DNA of 64,000 nucleotides from Petrosia ficiformis (GCA_947044365.1 OX345644.1:6173577-6237576), one strand, 5' to 3'; positions 12,439 through 26,675 are shown, numbered from the stretch's first letter. The notes: generated from the sequence alone by a model not told the origin. Made by a program: numbers and translations.

Positions 12439-14508
12439 TCATAATATATAAACCCGGCTATCTTTATCATGCAGGCTAATGAATTGCTTCGTATGCAGTG
12501 GTAAGTCTAGTGATCTATACGATATATTGCAGGCAATAATAGCTTTAGCAGCAAGACAAGTGAGATGGAAAGGAAATGAAAACAGTTTTAACATTTTTCT
12601 TTTCTCCAACAAACCACGATAGCTCATCATTAAAATTCCTACAGGGTCATAACCATTCATATTGACTGCATCTTGATGGGCTCCCTCTTCTAATAACAAT
12701 TTCACCAAATCCACATTAAACTTTTCCACTGCTAAGTGAAGTAGATAAGTACCACCAGTAACAGGGAAATTAACTATATCCATTGGACCAAGTTCAATTA
12801 TTCGTACTAAAGTACTAATGGATTCGTGAATCAACAAGGTGTAGTTTAGCACTTCAGTAAGTAGAGTAGTTGATACTGGACGATAATTGTCATTTTTGTC
12901 AGTGTCCACATATACTACACAAGCATCACTAAAAATAGAAAATAAATGATTAGTGAAATAATGAAGTGGAACATCGTTTGAAACATTATTGTGTAGTAAT
13001 ATTGTAAATACTCTATTTGCAATCATACTGGATGTTCTATCATAAGCAGTGTAATTTTCACAACTAGGAAGTACTGACTCTCTGTAGTTAAAAAACGATG
13101 TATTAATGTATGAATGAATATGTTTGCTACTTCTGTTTAAAATGTGAAGTTTCACACACTTAGCTAGTTTATAGTATATCTCATTTATATCATAATTCAG
13201 TAGAAGAGGAAATGACAGTAAACAGTCAAAAATGCCACATATCATTCTAGCTATTGTTGGTGTACATTCAAATGACTTCATGCGTAGTAGCACTTTTTCA
13301 AGCCATGTCATGATTAACAAACCTGCTTTGTCAAAATGCTTCATTTGAATTTCATAACTTATAACACTGAGTAAAAATCTAAGTGTTATCTCTTCGTCAT
13401 TTCCCACCAACCTCTCTGCAATAAGCAGGAGTTGATATGCAAACTCTAAATCAGGATTCTCAGCGGAAAGTATGACTTCTGACAGTTCTTCTGGTGTATG
13501 TGCTTCTTGTCGATTATCATAGACAGGGATTGCTGCAGGCCACTGGAAATGAAGACCTTTCGAAACTTTTTCGCTAAGTAAGCGTAATAATAATATCTCT
13601 TGTCGCTTCCTAAATTTATCTGCAAGGATTTCACTGTATTTGAGTGAGATATGAGATAATGGAGTAAGAAGCTGTATTTCTTTGGCAAATGAATCATACT
13701 GAGGCTTCCAATCATATGTGAACATTACAGGCCTGTTGGCATACACAAAACCACCAGTTACAGTATATTCAACATCATCAAGTATGCCATTAGCAATCAG
13801 AGGCAGCAGGCATCCACACCTCTCGCTTGCATAATGGACAACGCTCTTTCCATACTTATCAAATAGTTTAGGATTTGCGCCTGCTCCTAGTAAAAATGGA
13901 AGCAAGGACTCAAAATTAATTTCAAATACAAGCAAAATTAGTGCAGTGTATCCCATTTCATCTTGATGATTGACATCTGCTCCTAACTCAATTAGGTATT
14001 TAACAATATCATCACTCGCAATACCAAGCATTAGAGGAGTACGGCCACAGCAGTTAACAGCATCTACTGTAGCACCATGCTTTATTAATAGAGCCACAGC
14101 ATCAACATGACCTCCCTCTGCTGCCAGATGTAGTAACGTATTAGTGCGTGAGTAACTTGGATGGTCAATACTTACTAATGCAATTTGAAAGAAATGGCGA
14201 GTCTTGTTTGTGTTAGTTGAAGGAATTAATGTATAGCAATACAAACGATCTATATTGTAATATAAAAAGCTCAATGAAAGTAATGCCTTCATTACTATAA
14301 TATCCCCTACAACACAGGCTAGTAACAGAATACTACTCAGACCCTCTTCAAATGTGCTTAAATCAATCGATCCTTCATTATGACGTAAAGTAGCCAATAC
14401 TTTGTCACTATTCCCTTCACAAAGTGCTTTAGACAAAATCTTCACGTGCTTCTCTTCTGGAATCCATACACTGGAGATTCGTTTTCGAAGTTTGCAGAGA
14501 GATGACAT
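12439..14508 (-). CDS. FEM1-like ankyrin-repeat protein, intronless, 689 aa
   Basis: Likely substrate receptor of a CUL2-type ubiquitin ligase, by family knowledge. One uninterrupted frame from ATG at 14506-14508 to TGA at 12439-12441. N-terminal ankyrin repeats include NTLLHLAAEGGHVDAVALLI and GRTPLMLGIASDDIVKYLIE (about residues 125-230). A middle region with LLIAERLVGNDEEIT resembles the FEM1 segment between the two ankyrin blocks. A C-terminal ankyrin pair includes TYLLHLAVEKFNVDLVKLLL, and the end HLTCLAAKAIIACNISY followed by FISLH matches the family's C-terminal signature. Length fits FEM1A/B/C (about 615-670), but spacing between repeats is loose. It has no introns while both neighbours have over 20, which suggests a retrocopy origin followed by long selection for an open frame. 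Assignment rests on repeat layout and the C-terminal motif. Confidence 0.8.
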   Translation of the reverse strand: MSSLCKLRKRISSVWIPEEKHVKILSKALCEGNSDKVLATLRHNEGSIDLSTFEEGLSSILLLACVVGDIIVMKALLSLSFLYYNIDRLYCYTLIPSTNTNKTRHFFQIALVSIDHPSYSRTNTLLHLAAEGGHVDAVALLIKHGATVDAVNCCGRTPLMLGIASDDIVKYLIELGADVNHQDEMGYTALILLVFEINFESLLPFLLGAGANPKLFDKYGKSVVHYASERCGCLLPLIANGILDDVEYTVTGGFVYANRPVMFTYDWKPQYDSFAKEIQLLTPLSHISLKYSEILADKFRKRQEILLLRLLSEKVSKGLHFQWPAAIPVYDNRQEAHTPEELSEVILSAENPDLEFAYQLLLIAERLVGNDEEITLRFLLSVISYEIQMKHFDKAGLLIMTWLEKVLLRMKSFECTPTIARMICGIFDCLLSFPLLLNYDINEIYYKLAKCVKLHILNRSSKHIHSYINTSFFNYRESVLPSCENYTAYDRTSSMIANRVFTILLHNNVSNDVPLHYFTNHLFSIFSDACVVYVDTDKNDNYRPVSTTLLTEVLNYTLLIHESISTLVRIIELGPMDIVNFPVTGGTYLLHLAVEKFNVDLVKLLLEEGAHQDAVNMNGYDPVGILMMSYRGLLEKRKMLKLFSFPFHLTCLAAKAIIACNISYRSLDLPLHTKQFISLHDKDSRVYIL

Positions 14509-14573
14509 CCTATATTACAGTAATGGAACCGTATCGGCTTCAAATTGCGACGTAATAGCAACGAACGCGACCA

Positions 14574-14581
14574 TGACGTCA
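14574..14581. promoter_or_regulatory. Palindromic CRE (TGACGTCA)
   Basis: A perfect CREB/ATF consensus 66 bp upstream of the FEM1-like start codon, inside a CpG-bearing stretch (14525-14605) that stands out in AT-rich sequence. Function is inferred from the exact consensus and position. Confidence 0.45.
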
Positions 14582-14930
14582 TACTATAATCGTTATCGCA
14601 ACGTAATTATAAATACAATGGTACTCAGGATATCGGCTATATAATGAAGCAGGCACTGGCATATCTAGATCTTCTGTTATTGCTGGCTATGATGTATATA
14701 AGAACATGAGGCACTAAGCCACTAATGTGCTTATATGCAGATAGATTTTTTATATATAATTAAGTTCAAATTAACTAGAGGCAGTATAGACTTATATAGT
14801 AGCACTCTTTTGTCATGTAGTCGGTTCATTGTGTGATGTATATGTGTGTTCAAGTTAAAGAATAAAGGAATTTCAGTTGATATAAATTATAAATTTGATG
14901 TTTATTTTGAACACTGAAATTAATGAATGA

Positions 14931-17900
14931 TCACATAAAATGTGCTATAGTTGTCCAAATAACTGTCTTTTCATAACACTGATGATATTTCACTGCACAT
15001 AACAATCCTGCACAAAAGAAAAAAACAAAAAATTACAACCTCATCAGATATAATTGTAATTCTCCAACAACCATGAAAGGCTTATGTACGTACAATGATC
15101 ATCATTTTGCTATTTAAAACACTTCAATCCTTTATGGTCCTTCATGGTCTTTGTTAAATATTTTGGGTAACTGGATCATACTCCAAAGTTTTATTGAAAG
15201 AATGATGCTCCTACAATGTTTTGCATCACAGTGGAGCAGTTTCTATCAATAAAACTTTGATTATAACTTGTAAATATCATAAGCTGAAGAATGCATACAG
15301 GCCGAAAGGTTCTTTTCTAGAATAAATTTATTGTGTTACTATAAAGTGCAAGAAACCTCCACTTTGAATACTGAAACAATATAGAACATTTATGAAATAG
15401 TTTGGATATGATAAAGTCTACCAATTGTTTATAGGAGACTACTCAGTCCGGAAGGTTCTAAAGTATTACTAAAAAATATTTTTTCCATAATTCATGTAAG
15501 AACTGTCACTGACTGAAATGACATCAAATTTACTTGTTATTAACAAATGATTATCTTACCACAGATAGATGAATGAAACTCTTCGTTTGGTATGTGTAAC
15601 CAAGGCAGTACAACTTCACATAGCTGATTTTGAAATTCAAAACAGAGACAAGATTAAATAATCAACAATAATATGTACAAACACACTAAAACTGAAAACT
15701 AATACCTTCTGTTTAACAGAATTTTCAAGTTTATTAGCCAGTCTTGCAAAGTTAACTTGAGATGTAGGTTCATCTATAGCTTGACGATTACCCAATATTT
15801 TGGATACAATGAGAAGCAGAAGTCTCAACTGAACTATGCTTGGCTGAAAAAAGATGTATATGACATCATGTAACTATAGCAACAGTGTCATGCAATAGTA
15901 GAAGTCTCGAAATAGCATAATATAAATTGTACTCTAGTAAACACCAGCTATGCAATCTTCACAAGGCATGGGCAAATTCCACAACCTAGAACTGAGACTA
16001 TAGGCAGAGCATCATCAGTTTCTCCTGTTAGTCCTTAATTTACAACCTTCACTAGTACTGACTCACTTCATTAGTTAGACTCCAATCAGCTAGTATTGTT
16101 AGTAAAAGAAGCTGTTGATAACTACAGTTCTTTGCTCTGTCACAACACAAGTTTTCTATGATGTGGTAAAACCAGATCTCCTCCAGCGGTGGGAGCTTAT
16201 AATTTAAACATTGAGCTAGTATTGGTGATAGATTTTGACATGACATAGAACCATTAAGTACATTACAACATATATTAAGATGTTGTAACGTAGCCTGTAT
16301 AAATGAATTAAGATATAATTATGTGAAGAAAATTCAATTAACTGAATTCTTTACATGAAACAAAGCAGATTATCAAAGCTATAACACATTGGATTTTTTT
16401 GCTTCACATTTGGAATATATTCTGTTTCAACAATCCCACTTAGTAGGATTAAAGTAATGACAACATGATTGCAAACAAAGTTAGCAGTGTAAGGTCAACG
16501 TCTACTTATATTATGAACGCAAGTACCAGCCCTCTACAAGAACAAAACTAATACTAATTTAAATTTAAATCCATAAATTAAAAATGTAATAATCACCTTT
16601 GATGTAATGTTCATGGATGTAATGCACATACTTAAACACGGTAAAAATTCACTTGAAGGCTGCAAAAAAGCCAATGACTCATCTGGATGCTCTATAAAGT
16701 GCGCAACTTTTTCACATAATTCAATAAGTATAGCTGACAATGGAACTGAAGTGGCTTCTGTTGATACTAATGTATGCATTGTGTTAATCAAAGCCATCGA
16801 TATCTCAATAGACTGGATGTGGAGGGTAGTGATATATGATAGAAGAATTGAAGTGATACTGGATGGAGTGAGAATGTCTAGTAACATAGGTATTCCTTGC
16901 AGAAAATCAAGTTGTGATTTTACCTGTAATGTGAACATAATCTTTAATGTCAAAATTTTAAGAACTTGATATTGATGTTACCTCCATTGACTGTAATGTC
17001 ATGTTACGAATACAAAAAGAGAATAGAGACTTGAAACCTATAGTCTTTTGTGCTTGTTTTATTACTAAGTTCACGACAGAGTTCTGACATGAACCTATAA
17101 CAGAGATTATGAGTATACATATATGAGCAAGTGAGAGTTATATGCAGATACACAAAGAGCTACAGATTACACAGGAGTCCATGAGACTAGTAGTGTTTGA
17201 CTGAGTTAGTTATTGAAATAATGGCTATGTGAATTCATAAACGCACCTCTGTTCATGAGAGGGATAAGTATTTCACTCCATTCAGCAGGTGGCAAATTCA
17301 TGTCAAGTTTGACAAGAGCTTCTATTACACCATCAATATGTCCTTCAGCAATACCTATAAGAGAAGCAAGAACAGTTAAATTATATAATAATTATTGATG
17401 TAATAACACAACGTTCGTATTTGTGTATATCAAAGGTTAATTCTACTACCAGATAAAATGACAATAGAGAACATTCTTTTTTTGTTCATGCAAGATGAAA
17501 TGAAGTTATAAACTTATAATGTACTTGAGCTACTACATAAAAAAGAAATTGGATAATTATAATTGCTCTGAAAGTATTAATTTGTTCATTCTAAATCATT
17601 TATGCTGCACTAATAAGTATTCATTATCAATACTTACCAGTGGATCTGTTATTGAAGAGTTGAATATGAGAATACAGAGTAGGAAGTGCATCAGTGGGTG
17701 AAAGATAACTCAAATCTTTTGGAGCTATAATATAATTATAATTTACTGTATAAACTATTATCTATTGACATGCAGATAACCTTTCTCAACATTCTTAAGA
17801 AACTGTAATGAAATACACAATTGTCCTAGGATCATTTGAATATGGCTTCTAAAGCTGGGATCCTCAACTTTCAAACACTGTAATGAACATAGTATTAGAT

Positions 17901-20900
17901 ATTTAAGCTTAGTCTCTATGTAATAGCATCTTACTCTTTGAAATATTATTGATATCAGTGGTAGAACAGAATTAAGAAGTGCTGTAGGAGTGCAACCAGG
18001 AAGCTGTACGATTTGGGATAATAAACTAATGAACTAAATTTAAACATGAAGTACATACCATTTCCACAACAGGTAAAAGACCAATTAATCCTGTTACACC
18101 CATTAATGGTGACAAGATCTATAGCATAATACATATATTAATGATACACCCATTAATGATGACAGGATCTATAGCATAATACATACATTAATGATACCCC
18201 ATTAATAGTGACAAAATCTACAGCATAATACATACATTAATGATACATCCATTAATGGTGACAAGATCTGCAGCATAATACATATATTAATGATACACCC
18301 ATTAATGGTGACAAGATCTACAGCATAATACATATATTAATGACACACCCATTAATGGTGACAAGATCTACAGCATAATACATACATTAATGATACACCA
18401 ATTATTGGTGACAAGATCTATAGTATAATTTATAACACATACATTAATGATACAAATATTGTAAAATCTCGAGACTTTAACACACAATGCAAATGAACAA
18501 AGTTTCAATACCTGTGTATAATCTCGCTCTAAAGCAATCTGCATTTCTTGTATCCATCTTTCAGCTAGATTTTCCATTAGTCCTGTCACACTCAACATAC
18601 CTACTCCATATACACCAAACAAAGAAGCTCCTAAACTCCAATGAACAGAGGGAAACTAAAGCAGAATTAAATGGATTTTAATAATGTCATTGATTGTAAT
18701 TGTGTAAAAACCAGTCTTATATCACTCAATACTAACTGATACTAGAAAAATGGCCAATATTGACTGACACTAATTAACAACCCAACTATTAATGAATTAC
18801 TAATTGTTATTAGTACATACCATATTATATTTAGTAGCAGCCGTTGCTATTGATTGTATCACTCTCATCATGTCATTATGAGAGATTGCTCCATTGTATA
18901 CAAAAACAGGTAGACTGGTAGCAATACTGTGACACACTATCTGTAGATTGAGTACAATTATATAATATAACATGTATACGAAGTGTAGTATTCAATAATA
19001 AAAGTAGTTATTGCAAAAGTGCCTGTATCCTAAATAGTAGTATCGTTAAAGAGTATGTATCTAAGTGCCTGTTGTACCAACATCTTTTTGCATGCACACT
19101 TAAAATTATTATTTGGATATCCTCTAGTGATACAATATGTTTCAGAAACGATTTGCAATTATATAATGATATTACATGAAGGGTTATTGCTTTCCCTGTT
19201 CACTTGTTTCTCTTTATTCAAGCATTCAGATACAATGGGTCTTTGTTAGCAATGTGTTGAAAGGTTCTCATGAATTAAGACTTAGCTTAAGTGCTATGCG
19301 CAAGTGATACTCAACCAGAAATCCCAAGACATCCGTCCATTGTCATACCTCAAGATCACATTGAGATACTCCATCCTTCTGTATCAATTCTATGAATAGG
19401 CTAAGACTACTAATAGCTTTATCTTTGGTTGTGTCATGTGAACACATCAATGCTAGCATTGAACTACATGTATGTAAAGATATACATACACTTATTATTA
19501 ATACCATTAAACATGTAATAATTACCTTTCATTTGGTTCAAGAGTTCTCTCAGGAAAATTGTAACAAAACTGATGTGATATCGATCGAACCTAAAATATA
19601 ATACATTGCAAGAAATAATGTTACAGAGTCATGGGTAAGTATATATGTTGGTACATGAACACTAGGAACATGTGTATGGGGTGGGCAGGTAGGTACAGGT
19701 AGGTATAGGTAGGTAGGTATAGGTAGGTAGGTAGGTAGGTAGGTAGGTAGGTGTAGGTAGGTAGGTAGGTAGGTAGGTAGGTATAGGTAAGTAGGTAGGT
19801 AGGTGATAGGTAGGTAGGTGTTTAATTTCAATATAATTGTACTAATAATTGAATTGACCCCCAGGAAAGTGACTTACTGTTTCCAGAAAGGACAGATGTT
19901 GAAGCACGTAAGATAATGCGTAATTGAGTAATGGTCTGAGAGAACTGTGACTGCTGTAAACAGAAAGTAGGCAGGAACAGTTAAAAACATAACCAACATA
20001 CCTTTTTAATGAATTGATTAAGTCAGATGTCAACTGACCAATCAATTCATTACATTGTAACAACACTAATGGATGTTCCAGTAAGCAATGTAATAATGTT
20101 GGTAATAATAAAAGCGATGATTGAAGAATGTCCTCAGATTTATTAACAGATATAATAACCTATATGAAGCAAGAATTAGTGAATTTATGAATGTGTATAA
20201 TAGCAATTATCTATAATACTGCTTCATGTAAAGACATGTATCCTTTATAGCAATATGTCGTGATTATATTATTATTGTATGTGTGTATGTATGTGTGTAT
20301 GTATGTATGTGTGTATGTATGTGTGTATGTATGTGTGTATGTGTATATGTGTGTATGTGTGTATGTATGTATGTATGTATGTATGTATGTGTGTATGTAT
20401 GTATGTATGTATGTATGTGTGTATGTATGTATGTGTGTATGTATGTATGTGTGTATGTGTATATGTGTGTATGTGTGTATGTGTGTATGTGTGTATGTAT
20501 GTATGTATGTATGTATGTATGTATGTACATTTATGTATATAGATATGTATATATAATGTAGATATGTATGTATGGTACACATGAACAGAGAGGGAGAGAG
20601 AGAGAGAGAAATAGAGAGAGACTAGCCAAAAAGGAACTATATTGAATACATAAAAGTACAACTACACATCAACTGCACGTGTGCTACATATCACGATTAA
20701 TACATACGTTTATAATTTCAACACAATATAACAGTCTTGTGGCCTATAATCAAACAAGGTCAATTGTCTCATATTATTATACTCATTATCTACTATCACA
20801 ATGACAGTACATAAATTAGTCTCTATAAAACAGTATATAAAGGTAGCCCTTATCTACTACAATTGAGTGTCTTTGTACTTATGACATGCTGAACCATATC

Positions 20901-23900
20901 TAGCAGAATCTGAAGTTATTAGAACGGATCTTGTTTGGTGGTGAAGAGATTGACTGAACAGAAATGTTATACTCTATATTACTATTTTTGGGAGCTTTAG
21001 CTACATTAACAGGACCATTGAATGGTAAGTAATATAACGTACATATATGTTTGACGCTACCATCCATTTTAAATTGAACTACAGCTCCTTTTTACTGATA
21101 CAAACAGTTTAGAAACATAGTGTATGTAATAACTGCTAATAATTTTTCTTAAATATAGCTCGTCATGTTATTACTGGCCTATACAATGCTAATGGAGAGG
21201 TAGAAACTGACAGACAATCAGATCCTGAGAACGCTATGGGACACATGGATCCATCGCATATACCATATCAAATGTCACAGGCAGGCTCGTATGACCCTTC
21301 ACTACAAACTAATCTACTATGGGAGATCATAAAGGGTTTAGAAAAAAATGAACATTCAGAAATGGACAAGCCTTCAATGAAAGATAATGGACTATATGAC
21401 CTTTCACTAAAAATAAATAGACTATGGAAGAATTTAGTAAATCATGAATATTCAGAAATGGGAGAATTGGATAACCCTTCCATGAAAGCTAATGGACTGT
21501 CATGGGAGAGTTCCAGTAGTCATGAAAATTCAGAAATGGGAGAAATGGGTTCCAGTAGTCGTGAAAATTCAGAATTGGGAGAAATGGACAATGGACTATC
21601 ATGGGAGAGTTCCGCCGGAAGCAGTAAAAATTCAGAAATGGGAGAAATGTACGAAATGAAAGCTAAAGAAGGACTATCATGGGAGAGTTCCGGAAGTCGT
21701 GAATATCCAGAATTGGGAGAAATGGGTTCCAGTAGTCGTGAATATTCAGAATTGGGAGAAATGGGTTCCAGTAGTCGTGAATATTCAGAATTGGGAGAAA
21801 TGGGTTCCAGTAGTCGTGAATATTCAGAATTGGGAGAAATGGGTTTCTCTGGAAGTAGCGAATATTCAGAAATGGGATGGGAGAGTTCCGGTTCCGGAAG
21901 TCGTGAATATTCAGAAATGGGAGAATTGGACAAAATGAAAGCTAATGAAGGACTATCATGGGAGACTTCCGCTGGAAGTAGTGAATATTCAGAAATTGGA
22001 GAAATGAACGACCCATCAATGAAAGGTGATGGACTATTGTGGGAGAGTTCCACTGGAAGTCATGAATATTTAGAAATGGACAACCCTTCCATGAATGATG
22101 GACTATCATGGGAAACCACAGAAGGTTCCAGAAGTAGTAAATATTTCGAGATGGGAGAAATGAACAACCCATCAATGAAAGGTGATGGACTATTTTGGGA
22201 GAGTTTAGAAATGGACAATCCTTCCATGAATGATGATGGACTATCATGGGAGAACACAGAGGGTTCCAGAAGTAATGAATATTTAGAAATGAGCATTGAA
22301 GCATTTCTGGAGAATGAAACTAATGAAAATAGACTTCACCCTAGACCTAGAGATGAACACTATCAAGATACTAACGGAAGAAAGATAAATAATTGGCGGC
22401 ATAGAGTTAGACCTCGTCATCAGAAGCAGTAGACACCACATCATCATCTATACCACTGAACTTGAGTGTGCAGAATCTAGTTTCACATTAATGAACATGT
22501 ATTAATAGTTAATTTTGTCTACATCAGGTAATATATTTCTATACAAAATGTTAAATATTGTATTGTGATTTCTGTACTTTGAAAAAAAAACAATATCATC
22601 AGATAATGTGGAGAAGAGTATACTTAGCTCTGTATTTGACTGATGGGCGTGGCGCAAAATGATGACCCTCACTACAACAAATAAAATGTTCTTGTTATTT
22701 CAGAAGACTAATTAATTAATAATTTGTGTGAATATTTCTACTATCGAATTGCAAATTCCAAGAAATATTATATACCATGGTGCGTGTGTGATTGTCATGG
22801 TAACCTTTGATATGCCATGGGAGGTACGTATAACATACACATATATTGCACACATCAATGTGGAATTTTTAAAGTATACTAAAATCTTTCAAAGAGTAGA
22901 GAAACAGATAGCCTTCAGCTATGATTAAATGAATGGCCACCACAAAGCAATCATAGGGACACTTCTATCCTATAAACGTCTTTTCATATATTGGCTATAC
23001 AAAGTCTTGAGTCCTGTTTTACAGCTATAATATACCAAAACATGATGTACCTTCATAATTTTGCTCAGTGAACCTTCAGTAAGCAACGGTTTACCACAAA
23101 GTTGACAATCAAGAAAAGCCAACATTGTCTGCAAATTCTCTACTTTACCACTAAACTTCAGTTCAGAACAGCAGAGACCAACAAGTGCTCCAAGGAGATT
23201 GAATACTGGAGACCTAGAGTGATTTTATAAAATAAACATATACAGTATATGTCAATAAAAAATCACCATACAGTACAGTAATTACTCAGTAGTTTCATTT
23301 CTGCGCTACAGTAGTTTGAACAGTAGTTTTGACGGTAGTGAGACAGTAATTACTATACTATACTATACTGACAGTAGAACTAAGGTAATTACTGTTACTG
23401 TATGGTGACATTTTATTGACATATACTGTATTATACTAGTAACGCAATCTTTATTGAGGCACTCGTAATAGGAATCCTTTGGAAACTATAACATTTTGCA
23501 TAAAGTTGTTAATTAGATCCACATAAATTTTGAAGTTATTATTATTATATAATTATGTATTATATTTAATAATAGTAATTCATTGTACCTTGTCATTTCC
23601 TTTAGTTTTTGATATAATTCTTCAACAGCTCTATATACAATAAAGCAACCATCATTATACATGTATGCTCTGTTACAGTATGAACTAGAGTATTACTGAC
23701 CTTGTTATTACACTACATCGTTTCTCTTGTTGCTCTGGTATCTTTCCATGAAGTACCTAAATACATATTCAGTGAACAACTTAAGGAATAGAAATGACAA
23801 TCAACTTATACAATTATACATAAAAATTAAATCATTAATTTCCAATTTAATCTGTCATAAATGTCTGATGAGTAATACATGAGCAGTCTGAAAATAATTT

Positions 23901-26461
23901 TGTTGGTGTCAAATGCGTACCGAGGCTATAGCCCATGGTCCAATTAGAGTTTTGCAATAAAATTAAGCAGCTTACAATTTCTACAGACAATATTTTTGAT
24001 CCAAACTGTTTTGCAAACCTAACAATGACATCATTACCTAACTCTGTAACAAGTTTCAGCTCAATCCAAAAACATTCATTTTTTCAGTACAAAGTGACAA
24101 AATATTTTCTGACACAACTGAAATTTGTCAGAGTTAGGTACATATAAATTATGCATATGCCCGAGGCTAACTGTAACTATAACTAATAGTGGTAACAAAT
24201 GTCATCCTAAATCAACATCACACAGTTCTCACTAACCTCAGCCTGACATCTGAGTAAGATATTCATAAACTGAACCCATATTGACGCAATGCTTATACCA
24301 GTTTTAAAATTTAGTTCTTGTCCTTCAACATGTATCGAATCAGTCTTTGTTGCTTTTCCCAAGAGCTCAACGAGATGAGCTAATGATGATTGAGAAGATG
24401 GAATTGAGTGACTGACCGTGAGGATATTAAGCACTATTAACAAGACAAGAAACATGTAAGTGTTTAATTGAATTAAACTCCCTGTATACTTGATATTATT
24501 TCTCAAACTCACAAGCTGTTGGTTCATTTAAAGATAAATTCCTCTTAAACAAACCCCATATTTCTTGCACACATCTGTCCAAACTGGAGTTAGCAGAGAT
24601 TCTTTGCATTGCTTCATACTGAATACCTCTAGACATGTCCTCCAGTTCATATTTTAACACAGACTCTACAAAATCAATGACTGCATCTTTGATATTATGA
24701 GGAATGAGCAGGATAAGAGACAGTATGTGTGATGGTGTGAGAGGCATGTCCAATGGATGAGATTCTAGAGATAATTGATTCAGTAGAATTTGAGGAAGCA
24801 AACTGGGAAGATGATCATCCAATTTAAAATGACTAAGTGATTTGACAGCAGACGATATTACATCTTGGTCCTGTTAATGATAAGTTAGTGGCCATATGTA
24901 CAAAATAATGTAGAAAATTAAAATTAGTACAGTAATTTGGTTAACACTAATGAAATCGTCATTAAAATTGTATTTTGTTATATAGTATTACTAGCAGTGA
25001 TGTACTGATAAGCGATTTTACCAACATTTGATAATTACTATAGATATGTACCAATAACTGATACCGATCCGTTATATATTATATTGATTCTTTCAATAAA
25101 AATGAGTATTTTCTCAATAATTATGAGTATTATAAAACCAATTAATGATGCTATAATCACAAGAAATGACATTATTAGTACACTTATTACAATATCGGTT
25201 ACATCCTTCAGAAATAACTGATACTAATAATAAAAATAATGGCCAATAATGGCCGATACCAATTCCCAAATTGATTATCGGTACATCGCTAATTATTAGT
25301 ACATATTAACTTACAGAAAGTGTTGTTAACATCCATAAATACTTCAATGCATTCTCTTTGAATATCTATGAGAAACAATATTATCTTTACTGGCCTGATA
25401 GTTACATGTAAATACTGTACACATTTAATATTCCTTGTATACCTTTTCTGAAGGTTGACTACATTCCAGTTGTGATGCCAAACCAAATAACTCACACAAT
25501 GCAATATCAACACCTGGACTATTGGAAGGAAATGATTATAATTATAGAGTAACTAGCATAGCCTGACAGTATTTTGACCAAAAATATTATTTTAGTTATC
25601 CAACTCTCATGTCCATTCATCCTTCTATAGTAATATTAAAATAGTCTTTTTATGCATTCATCCTTCTAGCCATGAAAACATGGGTGTGGAAATAGTAACC
25701 AAAGTACCAGACAATTTAATGTTCAAATCACAATCTTGTTGCCAACAAAAATAGATGAAAGCCCCAAAACATAGGGGAATGTCTCTTCAGAAATAATCAG
25801 AAAGCGAGATTAATAGCCTATATCTATTCAATTTGTATCCATCTATCCATCCCCATCCAATATGCTACTAATATATGATAATTATATATTATATATTGTC
25901 ATCAACTCACTTTCTTCCTGGAATCAGTTTATTAGCAAGCAGTTTCCATAGTAACGATACTTCTACAACATGCACAGAACACAAACCAACCATAGCATTA
26001 ATTAATAAACATAATACCACAGGTTCATCAGAAACATTTAAGACTTGAGATATGTAACGCAGAGCTTCTTCTCCGTGATTCTCGGGTCTCAGTGTACATA
26101 TATCCTTCAAAGTAGAAGCAGCAGCTAAAGCCCATTCTCTTCTTAATGAGTTACTAATTGTAGGAGGCAATGATAATATAGAACATATATGTGGAAATAC
26201 TGCGTCATGCTGAATCCAGAGTTGAGTCAATAGTCTCAATGCTATAGGCTGAAGTGTGGGTTGTCTTGTGAGAGTAGATATAACTTTAGTTACTAAACTA
26301 GTTATGTGTGAGTTGCAGCAGTAATACTGTAAAGATTGGAGGAGCTTTAATTGAAGAAAAGGATCACTGGAATGTGATAACGAGTATAGTGTAAGTGACA
26401 CAAGAATTGGAGCCTAAATAAGAAAATGGTAATAATAAACAACATCTATGTAGTTAGAGAG

Positions 26462-26509
<48 letters not shown>

Positions 26510-26619
26510 CAATGGATTGTTATTATAATGATAAATAAATGGATTGTGCAGTATTGAATACGATGATAGATGGCGGCCCCAAAAACAGATATATGAAACA
26601 AAAGTGGATGAATAGAACT

Positions 26620-26675
<56 letters not shown>

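Noticed and set aside
20211..20661. Several Cys/Tyr/Val- or His/Thr/Tyr-rich frames
   Set aside because: Translations of the GTAT/GTGT microsatellite.
21520..22053. 177-codon antisense frame rich in Ser/Pro
   Set aside because: Mirror of the repeats in the nested secreted-protein gene, which has signal peptide, splice sites and poly(A) signal on the other strand.
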